Shown in pieces: positions 1 through 5,447 of a stretch of DNA of 15,471 nucleotides. This DNA is from Fimenecus sp045611635 (GTDB lineage Bacteria; Bacillota; Clostridia; Oscillospirales; Acutalibacteraceae). A program made the translations under genes and the position numbers. Numbering within the stretch: position 1 is the first letter of the stretch; each line of letters begins with the position of its first letter. The stretch lies in assembly GCA_045611635.1 (NCBI GenBank), contig JAZKXL010000013.1:1-15471 (forward strand), in the 5' to 3' direction. The notes beneath the pieces are model-generated. The model did not search any database. It was not told the origin of the DNA and was given only the letters and a program-made list of their open reading frames with translations.

Positions 1-312
1 ATCGAGAAAGGTGCAATGGTTGTTTATGTTACCTTTGAAGAATTGATTAAATGCTCAAGCAAAAAATCACACCCTTGGCGTTACTTGGTTGAAAGCGACC
101 TTGTGGTGATTGATGAGTTGTTTTACACAACACCAACGGAAGAAGAGTTGTTACTCTTCTACAAAGCTATAATGAAACTCAGTAATGAGCGTAGTTTAAT
201 TTTAATTTCAAACAGGGATTTGCCTTTGTGGAATGAAATGAAGGCAGACCGACACGTGATTGAAACCTTGTCAGCAAGGCTTTCACACAACTCACAGATG
301 ATTTATCTGTAA
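1..312 (+). CDS. istB: IstB-like transposition helper ATPase, 3' part only
   Basis: The frame is open from the first base of the window, so the gene begins outside it; the visible part is 103 codons and the ATG at 16 is internal. The residues match the C-terminal half of the IstB/DnaC-like AAA+ ATPases that assist IS21-family transposases. There is a Walker B strand LVVIDEL, a sensor-1-type segment LILISNRDLPLW, and a C-terminal LSARLSHNSQMIYL containing the arginine expected near the end of these proteins. The Walker A half is missing because of the window edge, not because of a visible lesion. In IS21-type elements istB follows the transposase istA, so istA would be expected just to the left. 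IstB is the best fit; a phage or plasmid DnaC-like helicase loader is the alternative. Confidence 0.82.
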   Translation: MEKGAMVVYVTFEELIKCSSKKSHPWRYLVESDLVVIDELFYTTPTEEELLLFYKAIMKLSNERSLILISNRDLPLWNEMKADRHVIETLSARLSHNSQMIYL

Positions 313-647
313 TAAAACTTAAAAGCCTATTCCTATTAAAACTGAAAATAAGATGCGTTACGACGCATTTAACATAAAAAAGTACACCGTTGGAAATGTT
401 TTTCGGAAAACGTGAAAACGGGCGAAAAAAATGTACACGGTGGAAATATTTTTTACCCATTTTGCGATATGGGTGAAAATATCACCCCTTGGGGGTGGGG
501 CACACAAAATCTCTGTGCAAAAACAGGTACGGACAGCGGCGCAGGGTCTTGTGTTAATTTTCGCAAAAGTTTGCTATGGGCAAACAAGGTCCCAAACTGA
601 AATATAGGGGTTTCGGACTTTTTATACCCGAAAATTGATAACTAAAT
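313..647. other. Gene-free, hairpin-rich stretch after istB
   Basis: No convincing gene lies here. There is a short palindrome at 352-367 (ATGCGT-TACG-ACGCAT). Further inverted repeats occur at 455-474 (acccat/atgggt), 500-518 (gcaca/tgtgc), 563-574 (gcaaa-ag-tttgc), 569-585 (gtttgc/gcaaac) and 611-633 (tttcgg/ccgaaa). The units at 563-585 overlap, so the middle arm can pair with either neighbour. The stretch 485-545 is visibly richer in G and C than its surroundings. The first 150 bases are probably the IS end. The remainder could be an oriT-like or other mobile-element control region, but no relaxase gene is in view. Confidence 0.4.
382..459. repeat. Two direct repeats, probable right end of an IS21-type element
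   Basis: A block at 382-400 (gtacaccgttggaaatgtt) recurs at 433-450 (gtacacggtggaaatatt), 51 bases downstream in the same orientation, with a one-base gap and few substitutions. Multiple transposase-binding repeats at each terminus are typical of IS21-family elements, and these lie directly after istB where the right end belongs. Read inward on the opposite strand, the end would begin TGGGTAAAAAATATTTCC, putting the terminus near 459, with the 5'-TG that these elements usually have. The exact boundary is inferred; the left end lies outside the window. Confidence 0.5.
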
Positions 648-690
648 AAAATTAAAAGAGACGTCAAATTGACGTCTCTTTTAATTTTTA
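648..690 (-). terminator. Strong bidirectional terminator after the 788-aa gene
   Basis: An 18-bp perfect stem (648-665 with 671-688) closes a five-base loop and is flanked by A and T runs on both sides, so it can act in either direction. It lies about 20 bases past the stop of the minus-strand gene and also faces any transcript arriving from the IS side. Confidence 0.85.
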
Positions 691-709
691 TAGAAAGGTG
701 TTAATGATT

Positions 710-3076
710 TTATCTAGGAACAAAAGCGCCACAATTTACAGTACCAATTGCACGGCATTTACCTCCATTCGCACAAACACTGCATTGTTGGAATGCAGCC
801 ATTCTTGCATTTCCTTCCTCCCATTTTCTTCTGCTTTCAGCTGCTCTTCTTTCACTGTCTTCAAATTCTCTACGAAGTCTTGCTTCTGTTTCCGCTTTTT
901 GAGCTCTTTTTTCAGCAAGCTGTGCATCACGTGCCGCTTCACTTGCAATCCTTGTACGTTCTCTTGCAAGATGTAACATTTCTTCTTGAGCTCTTCTTGC
1001 TTCATCCCTTGCAAGTCTTTCCTTTTTTTCCTTTTCTTCCTCTTCCATTCTTCTTAAAAATGCTTCTGTTTCTTCCCTTTCACGACGTTCTTCAGCCTCT
1101 TTTTCCCGTCTACTTATTTCTTCCGCTAACATTCTACGTTGTTCTTCTAACGCGTTCATAGTTGCTTGTTCTTCACGCAAACGGCTTTCATGGTCTTGGT
1201 GCATATAGTAACGTTGTTCAGTTAAAATAATTTCTTCAGGAGTTTCTTCATAAAGCTTTTTAAATTCTTTTAAATCTTCTATTAGTTTACTATTTTGAGG
1301 CTCATATTTTTCAACAATTGTCAAAGCCAATGTAGGAAGATTAATTTCAGGATTCGCTTTAATATTATCAAGCACATACAAAAGAAAATCCTCTTTTAAT
1401 ACCCAGTTGGTAATTAATGCTGATGAATGAAAGTTTGGTACCCAATGCATATAGCACTCAGCAGCAGGAGCCCTATGGTCCATTATTTCAATATCTTTGA
1501 TTAATGACTCTGGGTAATCAAAATCAGCATAATTTGTTGCTACTAAGCGCATACCTGGTTCAGCGTTTTCTTGCATAGCGTCAGTTGTAGAATTTGTGTC
1601 TTCTTTTGATGCTTCCATTTCTTGCCACTTTTCTTGTGAAAGATAAACTCTTCGAGGTATAGCAGCGCCTTCATATCCACCTATAATTTTTTGCTCTTCT
1701 AAAGTATCAATCAAATTTGATGCTTGAGTATAACTAATTTTAAGCTTTCTTTGAAGTAAGGTTGTTGATGCAAATTGAGCTTCTACAACAACTTTAATTG
1801 CATCTGGCAATAGGTCATTGATAGAAGTTTCTTTTTTTGGAACTTCCTTTTCTAAAGTAACAATGCTTCTAACCTTTTGAAGCAGTTTGTCATCAAACTT
1901 AATATTCTCATCGGTTAACTGTTGCTTAATTTGTTTTTCGTTATAGTTTTCACTTTGTAAGGCGATACATATTGTTTCAAAAATACCAACATCAAATACT
2001 ACTTCTTCAATATCGATTTTGTAGTCTTCGTATTTTTTGTAATCAAACCAAGCATCTGAAGTATCATATAAGAAGTCAAAAAACGGTTCATATATTTTTT
2101 CATTAATAATAGTAGTTGGATTTTCAAAAGTTCTTACCAACTGGTCTCTATCAGTTGTTGCGTTTTGAGATTTTATTTCGTTAAATTTATTGCAACATAC
2201 TACGGAATAGTTAGATGGTAAAATAACGTTATCAGCTTTTTGTAACAAAGGATTTTGACTACAAATTGCAATAAGTGAAAGTAAAGGTGAATAATCAATT
2301 TTTGCGGAAAATAGGTTTACAGGATAGCAAACCTTACCTCTTTCACAAAAGTTGAAAAAAGCAGTTTTTTCATCATCATTCGTTAAACATACTTCTGGGA
2401 AATTTTTAAGACAGGCAGTAATATGTTTATAAAACAGCTCACCAGCGGAATTATAAGAGTTACAATCAATGCATTTCTTTTTTTCTTTTATGATGTTAAT
2501 ATATATTTTTCTAGCCTCTTTACACAACGAATTCCATTGACCAACTAAACTTAAATATACGTTTTTTTCAAAGGTTTCTCTACATTCTTGAGTGTTTCGT
2601 AAGTATTGCTCTACTTGTGCCTTTTCCGCTTCATACTCGTTTTGTAATTTTTTCAAATCAAACTCAAGTTGTTCTGCTTTACTTTTTGCAAAAAAGGAAT
2701 TAGAAGCGTTTTTACTTTTATCCTTCAAACTTTGACGCTTACTATCATATTTAGACTTTAAGTTTTTAAGCTTTCTTTCAGTCTCAGCTTCAGTTTGCTT
2801 CATTATATTATAATTCTTATGTAATAGACTATATCTAGGATAAAGTTCTTTAAATTTATCAATTAAAGCGATTCTTTGGTTTACCAAACTGTGAATATTA
2901 TCGTTAATCGCAAGGGTTTCTTCCTTGTTTTTTTCAACTTGTCTATCTACATACTGATAAATCTTTTCACTTATGTCAGTTAACATTTGGCGTCTTTCCG
3001 TTTTGTCAACCTTATTTAAAGATTCTAAGTAATAGTTGATATTATCAGCTAATTGTTCACTCCAAAGTCGCTCCAT
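710..3076 (-). CDS. Coiled-coil protein with FtsK-gamma-like winged helix and C-terminal Cys cluster
   Basis: I chose the ATG at 3076, giving 788 aa, because GGGGA lies just upstream; an ATG 22 codons earlier has no comparable site. Visible parts in order are: charged coiled coil (about residues 25-190); a CxxC pair (C202, C205); a globular middle; and a winged-helix segment at about 420-482. That segment has LLPDAIKVVVE, LLQRKLKISYTQASNLID and LEEQKIIGGYEGA, which closely follows the FtsK/SpoIIIE gamma domain that reads KOPS/SRS DNA. A very long Glu/Arg/Lys-rich helix (about 610-760) follows. The tail holds C765, C768, C774 and C782 with NCGAFVP, a likely metal site. No ATPase motor or membrane segment is present, so it is not FtsK itself. 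A DNA-binding, filament- or scaffold-forming role is an inference; the cellular function is unknown. It sits next to an IS remnant, opposite in direction, and may be accessory. Confidence 0.8.
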   Translation of the reverse strand: MERLWSEQLADNINYYLESLNKVDKTERRQMLTDISEKIYQYVDRQVEKNKEETLAINDNIHSLVNQRIALIDKFKELYPRYSLLHKNYNIMKQTEAETERKLKNLKSKYDSKRQSLKDKSKNASNSFFAKSKAEQLEFDLKKLQNEYEAEKAQVEQYLRNTQECRETFEKNVYLSLVGQWNSLCKEARKIYINIIKEKKKCIDCNSYNSAGELFYKHITACLKNFPEVCLTNDDEKTAFFNFCERGKVCYPVNLFSAKIDYSPLLSLIAICSQNPLLQKADNVILPSNYSVVCCNKFNEIKSQNATTDRDQLVRTFENPTTIINEKIYEPFFDFLYDTSDAWFDYKKYEDYKIDIEEVVFDVGIFETICIALQSENYNEKQIKQQLTDENIKFDDKLLQKVRSIVTLEKEVPKKETSINDLLPDAIKVVVEAQFASTTLLQRKLKISYTQASNLIDTLEEQKIIGGYEGAAIPRRVYLSQEKWQEMEASKEDTNSTTDAMQENAEPGMRLVATNYADFDYPESLIKDIEIMDHRAPAAECYMHWVPNFHSSALITNWVLKEDFLLYVLDNIKANPEINLPTLALTIVEKYEPQNSKLIEDLKEFKKLYEETPEEIILTEQRYYMHQDHESRLREEQATMNALEEQRRMLAEEISRREKEAEERREREETEAFLRRMEEEEKEKKERLARDEARRAQEEMLHLARERTRIASEAARDAQLAEKRAQKAETEARLRREFEDSERRAAESRRKWEEGNARMAAFQQCSVCANGGKCRAIGTVNCGAFVPR

Positions 3077-3113
3077 AATAATTCCCCATTTTCTAAAATA
3101 TCTTTGTATAAAA

Positions 3114-3142
3114 AGAATAACACAATCCCTAACAAATTGCAA
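3114..3142 (-). promoter_or_regulatory. Candidate sigma-A promoter of the coiled-coil gene
   Basis: On the minus strand TTGCAA (3142-3137) and TATTCT (3119-3114) are separated by 17 bases. Transcription would start about 30 bases before the chosen ATG at 3076, leaving a short leader that contains the GGGGA site. Confidence 0.5.
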
Positions 3143-3218
3143 TTCATATTTGTTTTTTCAACAAAGACGCTGATTTTCCTAATACACTTCAACCTTAAGA
3201 AAAGTAAATTATAAAATG

Positions 3219-3244
3219 AGCAACAGTATTTTCTGTTGCTTTTT
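3219..3244 (+). terminator. Orphan terminator-like hairpin
   Basis: An eight-base stem (agcaacag at 3219-3226 with ctgttgct at 3233-3240) is followed by a T-rich run on the plus strand. No plus-strand gene precedes it, only the divergent promoter and the antisense of the coiled-coil gene. It may be left from an ancestral gene or end an unseen small RNA. It also shields the MATE promoter from upstream read-through. Confidence 0.55.
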
Positions 3245-3265
3245 GTTTTGTATGGGTGATATAAT

Positions 3266-3294
3266 TTGAATATCCATATTAATTATGATACAAT
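3266..3294 (+). promoter_or_regulatory. Sigma-A promoter of the MATE exporter gene
   Basis: TTGAAT (3266-3271) and TACAAT (3289-3294) are 17 bases apart and sit 34 bases ahead of the ATG at 3328. Confidence 0.65.
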
Positions 3295-3327
3295 GTAACA
3301 TATTCTTTTTTTGTAAAGGCAAATGTT

Positions 3328-4683
3328 ATGAGTAAACGAAACATCAATATGGTCAGTGGACCAATTTTCAAAAATGTTATATCTTATACAATCCCCATTA
3401 TTTTTACAGGAATTTTGCAGTTGCTTTTCAATGCGGCTGACTTAATTGTAGTTGGTCAGTTTTGTGGCAGTATATCCGTTGCTGCAGTTGGTGCTACAAC
3501 ATCAATTACAAATCTTATTGTTAATCTTTTTGTTGGATTATCAGTAGGTACAGGCGTTGCAGTTGCCCAAGCTATTGGTGCTGATAATACACAAAAAGTC
3601 CACCGCGTTGTGCACACCGCAATACCCACAGCCCTTGTTGGCGGTGCAATTCTCACAGTTATAGGCGTCGCTTTTTCAAAAACATTTCTTACCTGGATGA
3701 GCACACCTGACGACGTACTTCCTCTTTCAGCACTTTATATGAAAATTTATTTTGGTGGAATTGTCTTTATGATGATTTACAACTTTTGCGCCTCAATTCT
3801 TCGTGCTGCAGGCGATACAAAATCACCGCTTATTTTTCTAACTATTGCTGGATTTATAAACGTTATTCTTAATATGATTTTTGTCATATTCTTTGATTTA
3901 AATGTTGCTGGCGTTGCCTTGGCAACAACTATTTCGCAAGGAATTTCAGCTATTCTTGTAGTGATTGCACTTTTAAAAAGAAAGGACTCTTGTAAACTTC
4001 ACCTTTCTCAATTAAGATTTTACAGAGATGAATTTTTGCAAATTTTGAAAGTTGGACTGCCCGCTGGTATTCAAGGTTCACTTTTTTCAATTTCAAACGT
4101 TATTATTCAATCATCAGTAAACTCTTTTGGCTCGGCAGTTGTATCCGGAAATGCCGCAGCTCTCAACATTGAAGGATTTATTTACATCGTTCTTAACGCT
4201 TTCCATCAAACAACACTTAATTTCACAGGACAAAATGTTGGCGCAAATAATTATCGGCGTGCAAAGAAAGTTTTTACAATTTGTATGATTTGTGTATTTG
4301 TTATTGGCATTGTTTTATCTTTTGCTATGTATATTTTTGGTCCTCAGCTTTTGTCAATTTATATTACTGACTCGCAAGAAGCAATTGAATGCGGACTTGT
4401 AAGAATAAGTTGTTTGTTTATTCCTTATTTCCTTTTAGGGCTTATGGATGTTTCCGGCGGTGGACTTCGCGGTATGGGTGTATCAGTGGCCCCTATGATT
4501 ATTTCCGTTATTGGTGTATGCGGATTTAGAATTGGTTGGATTTACACAATATTTCAACTACCACAGTTTCATACTCCGGAATGGTTGTATCACTCATATA
4601 CAATTTCTTGGGGAATAACATTTATTGCGCAAACTATCGCATATTTTATAATTTATAATAAACGGAAGAAGCAAAAACAATAA
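3328..4683 (+). CDS. MATE-family multidrug/Na+ or H+ antiporter
   Basis: The 451-aa product is a polytopic inner-membrane protein of the usual MATE length, with about 12 hydrophobic segments in two similar halves. Family-typical stretches include the N-terminal SGPIFKNVISYTIPIIF and LLFNAADLIVVGQFCG, the Gly-rich GLSVGTGVAVAQAIGA, a loop with ILRAAGDTKSPLIF closing the first half, and GGGLRGMGVS in the second. MATE proteins export cationic drugs or metabolites in exchange for Na+ or H+. Here the substrate and coupling ion cannot be read from the sequence. The start is supported by AAAGG eight bases upstream. It has its own promoter and terminator and is a single-gene unit. Its neighbour on the right is a second exporter system, so the region carries two different efflux routes side by side. 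Confidence 0.93.
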   Translation: MSKRNINMVSGPIFKNVISYTIPIIFTGILQLLFNAADLIVVGQFCGSISVAAVGATTSITNLIVNLFVGLSVGTGVAVAQAIGADNTQKVHRVVHTAIPTALVGGAILTVIGVAFSKTFLTWMSTPDDVLPLSALYMKIYFGGIVFMMIYNFCASILRAAGDTKSPLIFLTIAGFINVILNMIFVIFFDLNVAGVALATTISQGISAILVVIALLKRKDSCKLHLSQLRFYRDEFLQILKVGLPAGIQGSLFSISNVIIQSSVNSFGSAVVSGNAAALNIEGFIYIVLNAFHQTTLNFTGQNVGANNYRRAKKVFTICMICVFVIGIVLSFAMYIFGPQLLSIYITDSQEAIECGLVRISCLFIPYFLLGLMDVSGGGLRGMGVSVAPMIISVIGVCGFRIGWIYTIFQLPQFHTPEWLYHSYTISWGITFIAQTIAYFIIYNKRKKQKQ

Positions 4684-4685
4684 AT

Positions 4686-4717
4686 AAAAGCGAGATGTTA
4701 ACACATCTCGCTTTTTT
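4686..4717 (+). terminator. Terminator of the MATE gene
   Basis: A 13-bp perfect stem (4686-4698 with 4703-4715), TAAC loop and a T run follow the stop codon by two bases. Confidence 0.9.
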
Positions 4718-4721
4718 CAAC

Positions 4722-4746
4722 AAAAAAGGGTGTTTTTCAAACACCC
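4722..4746 (-). terminator. Leftward-facing terminator hairpin
   Basis: GGGTGTTT (4728-4735) pairs with AAACACCC (4739-4746) around a three-base loop. The run of six A at 4722-4727 becomes the U tract only when read leftward. It would stop minus-strand transcripts coming out of the gene-free region on the right, yet no minus-strand gene is seen there. Confidence 0.6.
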
Positions 4747-4870
4747 AACACATTCATAATATCAAAATAAAAAGCGAAAGTCAATAGATTTTTAATATTT
4801 TCAGTAGCATAATGCACAAAATCTATATAATAAACAAACTAAAAGTATAAACTTTATACAAATTTACATA

Positions 4871-4899
4871 TTGAAAATACATTTTTTCCGTGTTATATT
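4871..4899 (+). promoter_or_regulatory. Promoter of the gene-free leader/RNA region
   Basis: TTGAAA (4871-4876) and TATATT (4894-4899) are separated by exactly 17 bases. Transcription should begin near 4905, directly ahead of the purine-rich ribosome binding site of the first mini-ORF. Confidence 0.65.
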
Positions 4900-4915
4900 A
4901 TAGACGAGGAAAGGA

Positions 4916-4935
4916 AAAGGTGATTCCAATGTACA
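4916..4935 (+). repeat. First copy of a 20-base RBS/mini-ORF unit
   Basis: AAAGGTGATTCCAATGTACA. It matches the copy at 4982-5001 in 19 of 20 positions, differing only at one A/G. The unit places AAAGG eight bases ahead of an ATG. Confidence 0.85.
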
Positions 4936-4940
4936 GTTAA
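4929..4940 (+). CDS. Mini-ORF Met-Tyr-Ser-stop
   Basis: ATG TAC AGT TAA with AAAAGG eight bases upstream, starting some 25 nt after the predicted transcription start. It is far too short for a free-standing protein and would only make sense as a regulatory or ribosome-stalling leader peptide. Translation is inferred from the ribosome binding site and the second, matching copy. Confidence 0.35.
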   Translation: MYS

Positions 4941-4981
4941 AAAACAAGCCAAAGCAAACCAATAGGTTTAGCAAAAAAAGT

Positions 4982-5001
4982 AAAGGTGGTTCCAATGTAC
5001 A
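4982..5001 (+). repeat. Second copy of the 20-base RBS/mini-ORF unit
   Basis: AAAGGTGGTTCCAATGTACA, 66 bases after the first copy, so both ATGs are in the same frame and the same distance from their AAAGG. The flanks do not match, which suggests the unit itself is under selection or duplicated. Confidence 0.85.
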
Positions 5002-5006
5002 AGTAA
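4995..5006 (+). CDS. Mini-ORF Met-Tyr-Lys-stop
   Basis: ATG TAC AAG TAA in the second repeat. It keeps Met-Tyr and the spacing of the first mini-ORF but changes the third residue. As with the first, expression is an inference. Confidence 0.35.
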   Translation: MYK

Positions 5007-5226
5007 AAACCTGATTCAATCTTAACGAAACGGTTAAAAGTTAAGGTCTCAAAACTACCTGAGTAAAAAGATTGAAACCTAAAGTGACTTTTTGAAAAAT
5101 AAATACTCCTTCACACAAAAGTCCATCTCACTTACGAGATTTTACATAGATTAAAAAGTGTTAAGTGGTAAGGGATGTAAGAGTTGTCAAAAGGTCATAG
5201 TTTTAGAAAGAGAGGTAAATAAAAAG

Positions 5227-5256
5227 ATGTTAGATATCAAGAGTGAACAGAAATAA
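5227..5256 (+). CDS. Nine-codon leader ORF MLDIKSEQK overlapping a terminator
   Basis: The ORF follows AGAGG (5211-5215) by 11 bases, a rather long spacing. Its last codons and stop at 5254-5256 lie inside the 5' arm (5249-5261) of the terminator stem. A ribosome finishing this ORF would cover that arm and prevent the terminator from forming, the geometry expected of a leader peptide in translation-coupled attenuation. Chance occurrence of so short an ORF cannot be excluded. Confidence 0.4.
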   Translation: MLDIKSEQK

Positions 5257-5315
5257 CCCTCCAAGCCAATTTTAGATGTGTAAAGAAACATCGGCTTTGA
5301 GGGTTATTTCTTTTT
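5249..5315 (+). terminator. Very strong terminator closing the leader region
   Basis: The left arm 5249-5267 pairs with 5293-5311 in 18 of 19 positions (one C-U mismatch), with a small inner gatgt/acatc hairpin in the loop and TTTTT at 5311-5315. It is 132 bases ahead of the first ABC gene. Confidence 0.88.
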
Positions 5316-5332
5316 GCCCTTTTTAATTTTTT

Positions 5333-5355
5333 GCCCCATTAGAGGGCGCTTTTTT
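5333..5355 (+). terminator. Weak second terminator-like hairpin
   Basis: A gccc/gggc stem (5333-5336 with 5344-5347) is followed by GC and six T. The stem is short; it may back up the strong terminator just upstream. Confidence 0.35.
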
Positions 5356-5367
5356 ATGTCCAAATTC

Positions 5368-5396
5368 TTGAAATCACTTATCAATAGTATTATAAT
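5368..5396 (+). promoter_or_regulatory. Near-perfect sigma-A promoter of the ABC operon
   Basis: TTGAAA (5368-5373), 17 bases, then consensus TATAAT (5391-5396). It starts transcription about 45 bases before the ATG at 5448 and downstream of both terminators, so the exporter can be expressed without reading through the leader. A TTGACA at 5396-5401 has no matching -10 at normal spacing. Confidence 0.75.
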
Positions 5397-5447
5397 TGAC
5401 AAAGTTACTAATCGTTCAACCTTTACTATTATTGAAAGGAGAAACCT

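Larger units (their letters stand above)
4900..5315 (+). ncRNA. Candidate structured leader or independent RNA, about 410 nt
   Basis: A promoter at 4871-4899 and a strong terminator ending at 5315 bracket about 410 bases with no ordinary gene. Visible structure includes: a hairpin at 4956-4969 (aaacc/ggttt); a 9-bp closing stem (ttcaatctt 5015-5023 with aagattgaa 5068-5076) enclosing smaller hairpins such as 5023-5036; gactttt near 5085-5091 with aaaagtc near 5117-5123; and atctc/gagat around an acttac loop near 5125-5140. Two copies of a 20-base unit with mini-ORFs and a nine-codon ORF are embedded. Ribosome-mediated attenuators with leader peptides control heterodimeric ABC exporters such as B. 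subtilis BmrCD, which makes that role attractive. A stand-alone RNA is the alternative, because a fresh promoter lies between the terminator and the ABC genes. I do not recognise it as tmRNA, 6S or RNase P RNA. Confidence 0.55.

Noticed and set aside
412..600. 62-codon plus-strand frame starting with GTG
   Set aside because: No ribosome binding site, it spans several inverted repeats and the probable IS end, and the composition is not protein-like; better explained as non-coding structured DNA.
698..1161. Plus-strand frames of about 92 and 137 codons opposite the coiled-coil gene
   Set aside because: They are antisense shadows of the Glu/Arg/Lys-rich helix, giving artificial Ser/Leu/Phe/Cys-rich translations.
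3077..3142. Upstream extension of the coiled-coil protein by 22 codons
   Set aside because: The extension overlaps the proposed promoter and has no ribosome binding site, whereas the ATG at 3076 has one.
4916..5001. CRISPR array
   Set aside because: Only two copies of a 20-base unit, no further repeats at that spacing and no cas genes in the window.
4900..5315. tmRNA, RNase P RNA or 6S RNA for the gene-free transcript
   Set aside because: No TTCGA-type tRNA-like ends, no recognisable RNase P core and no long rod with a central bubble were found by eye; the mini-ORF repeats do not fit these RNAs.
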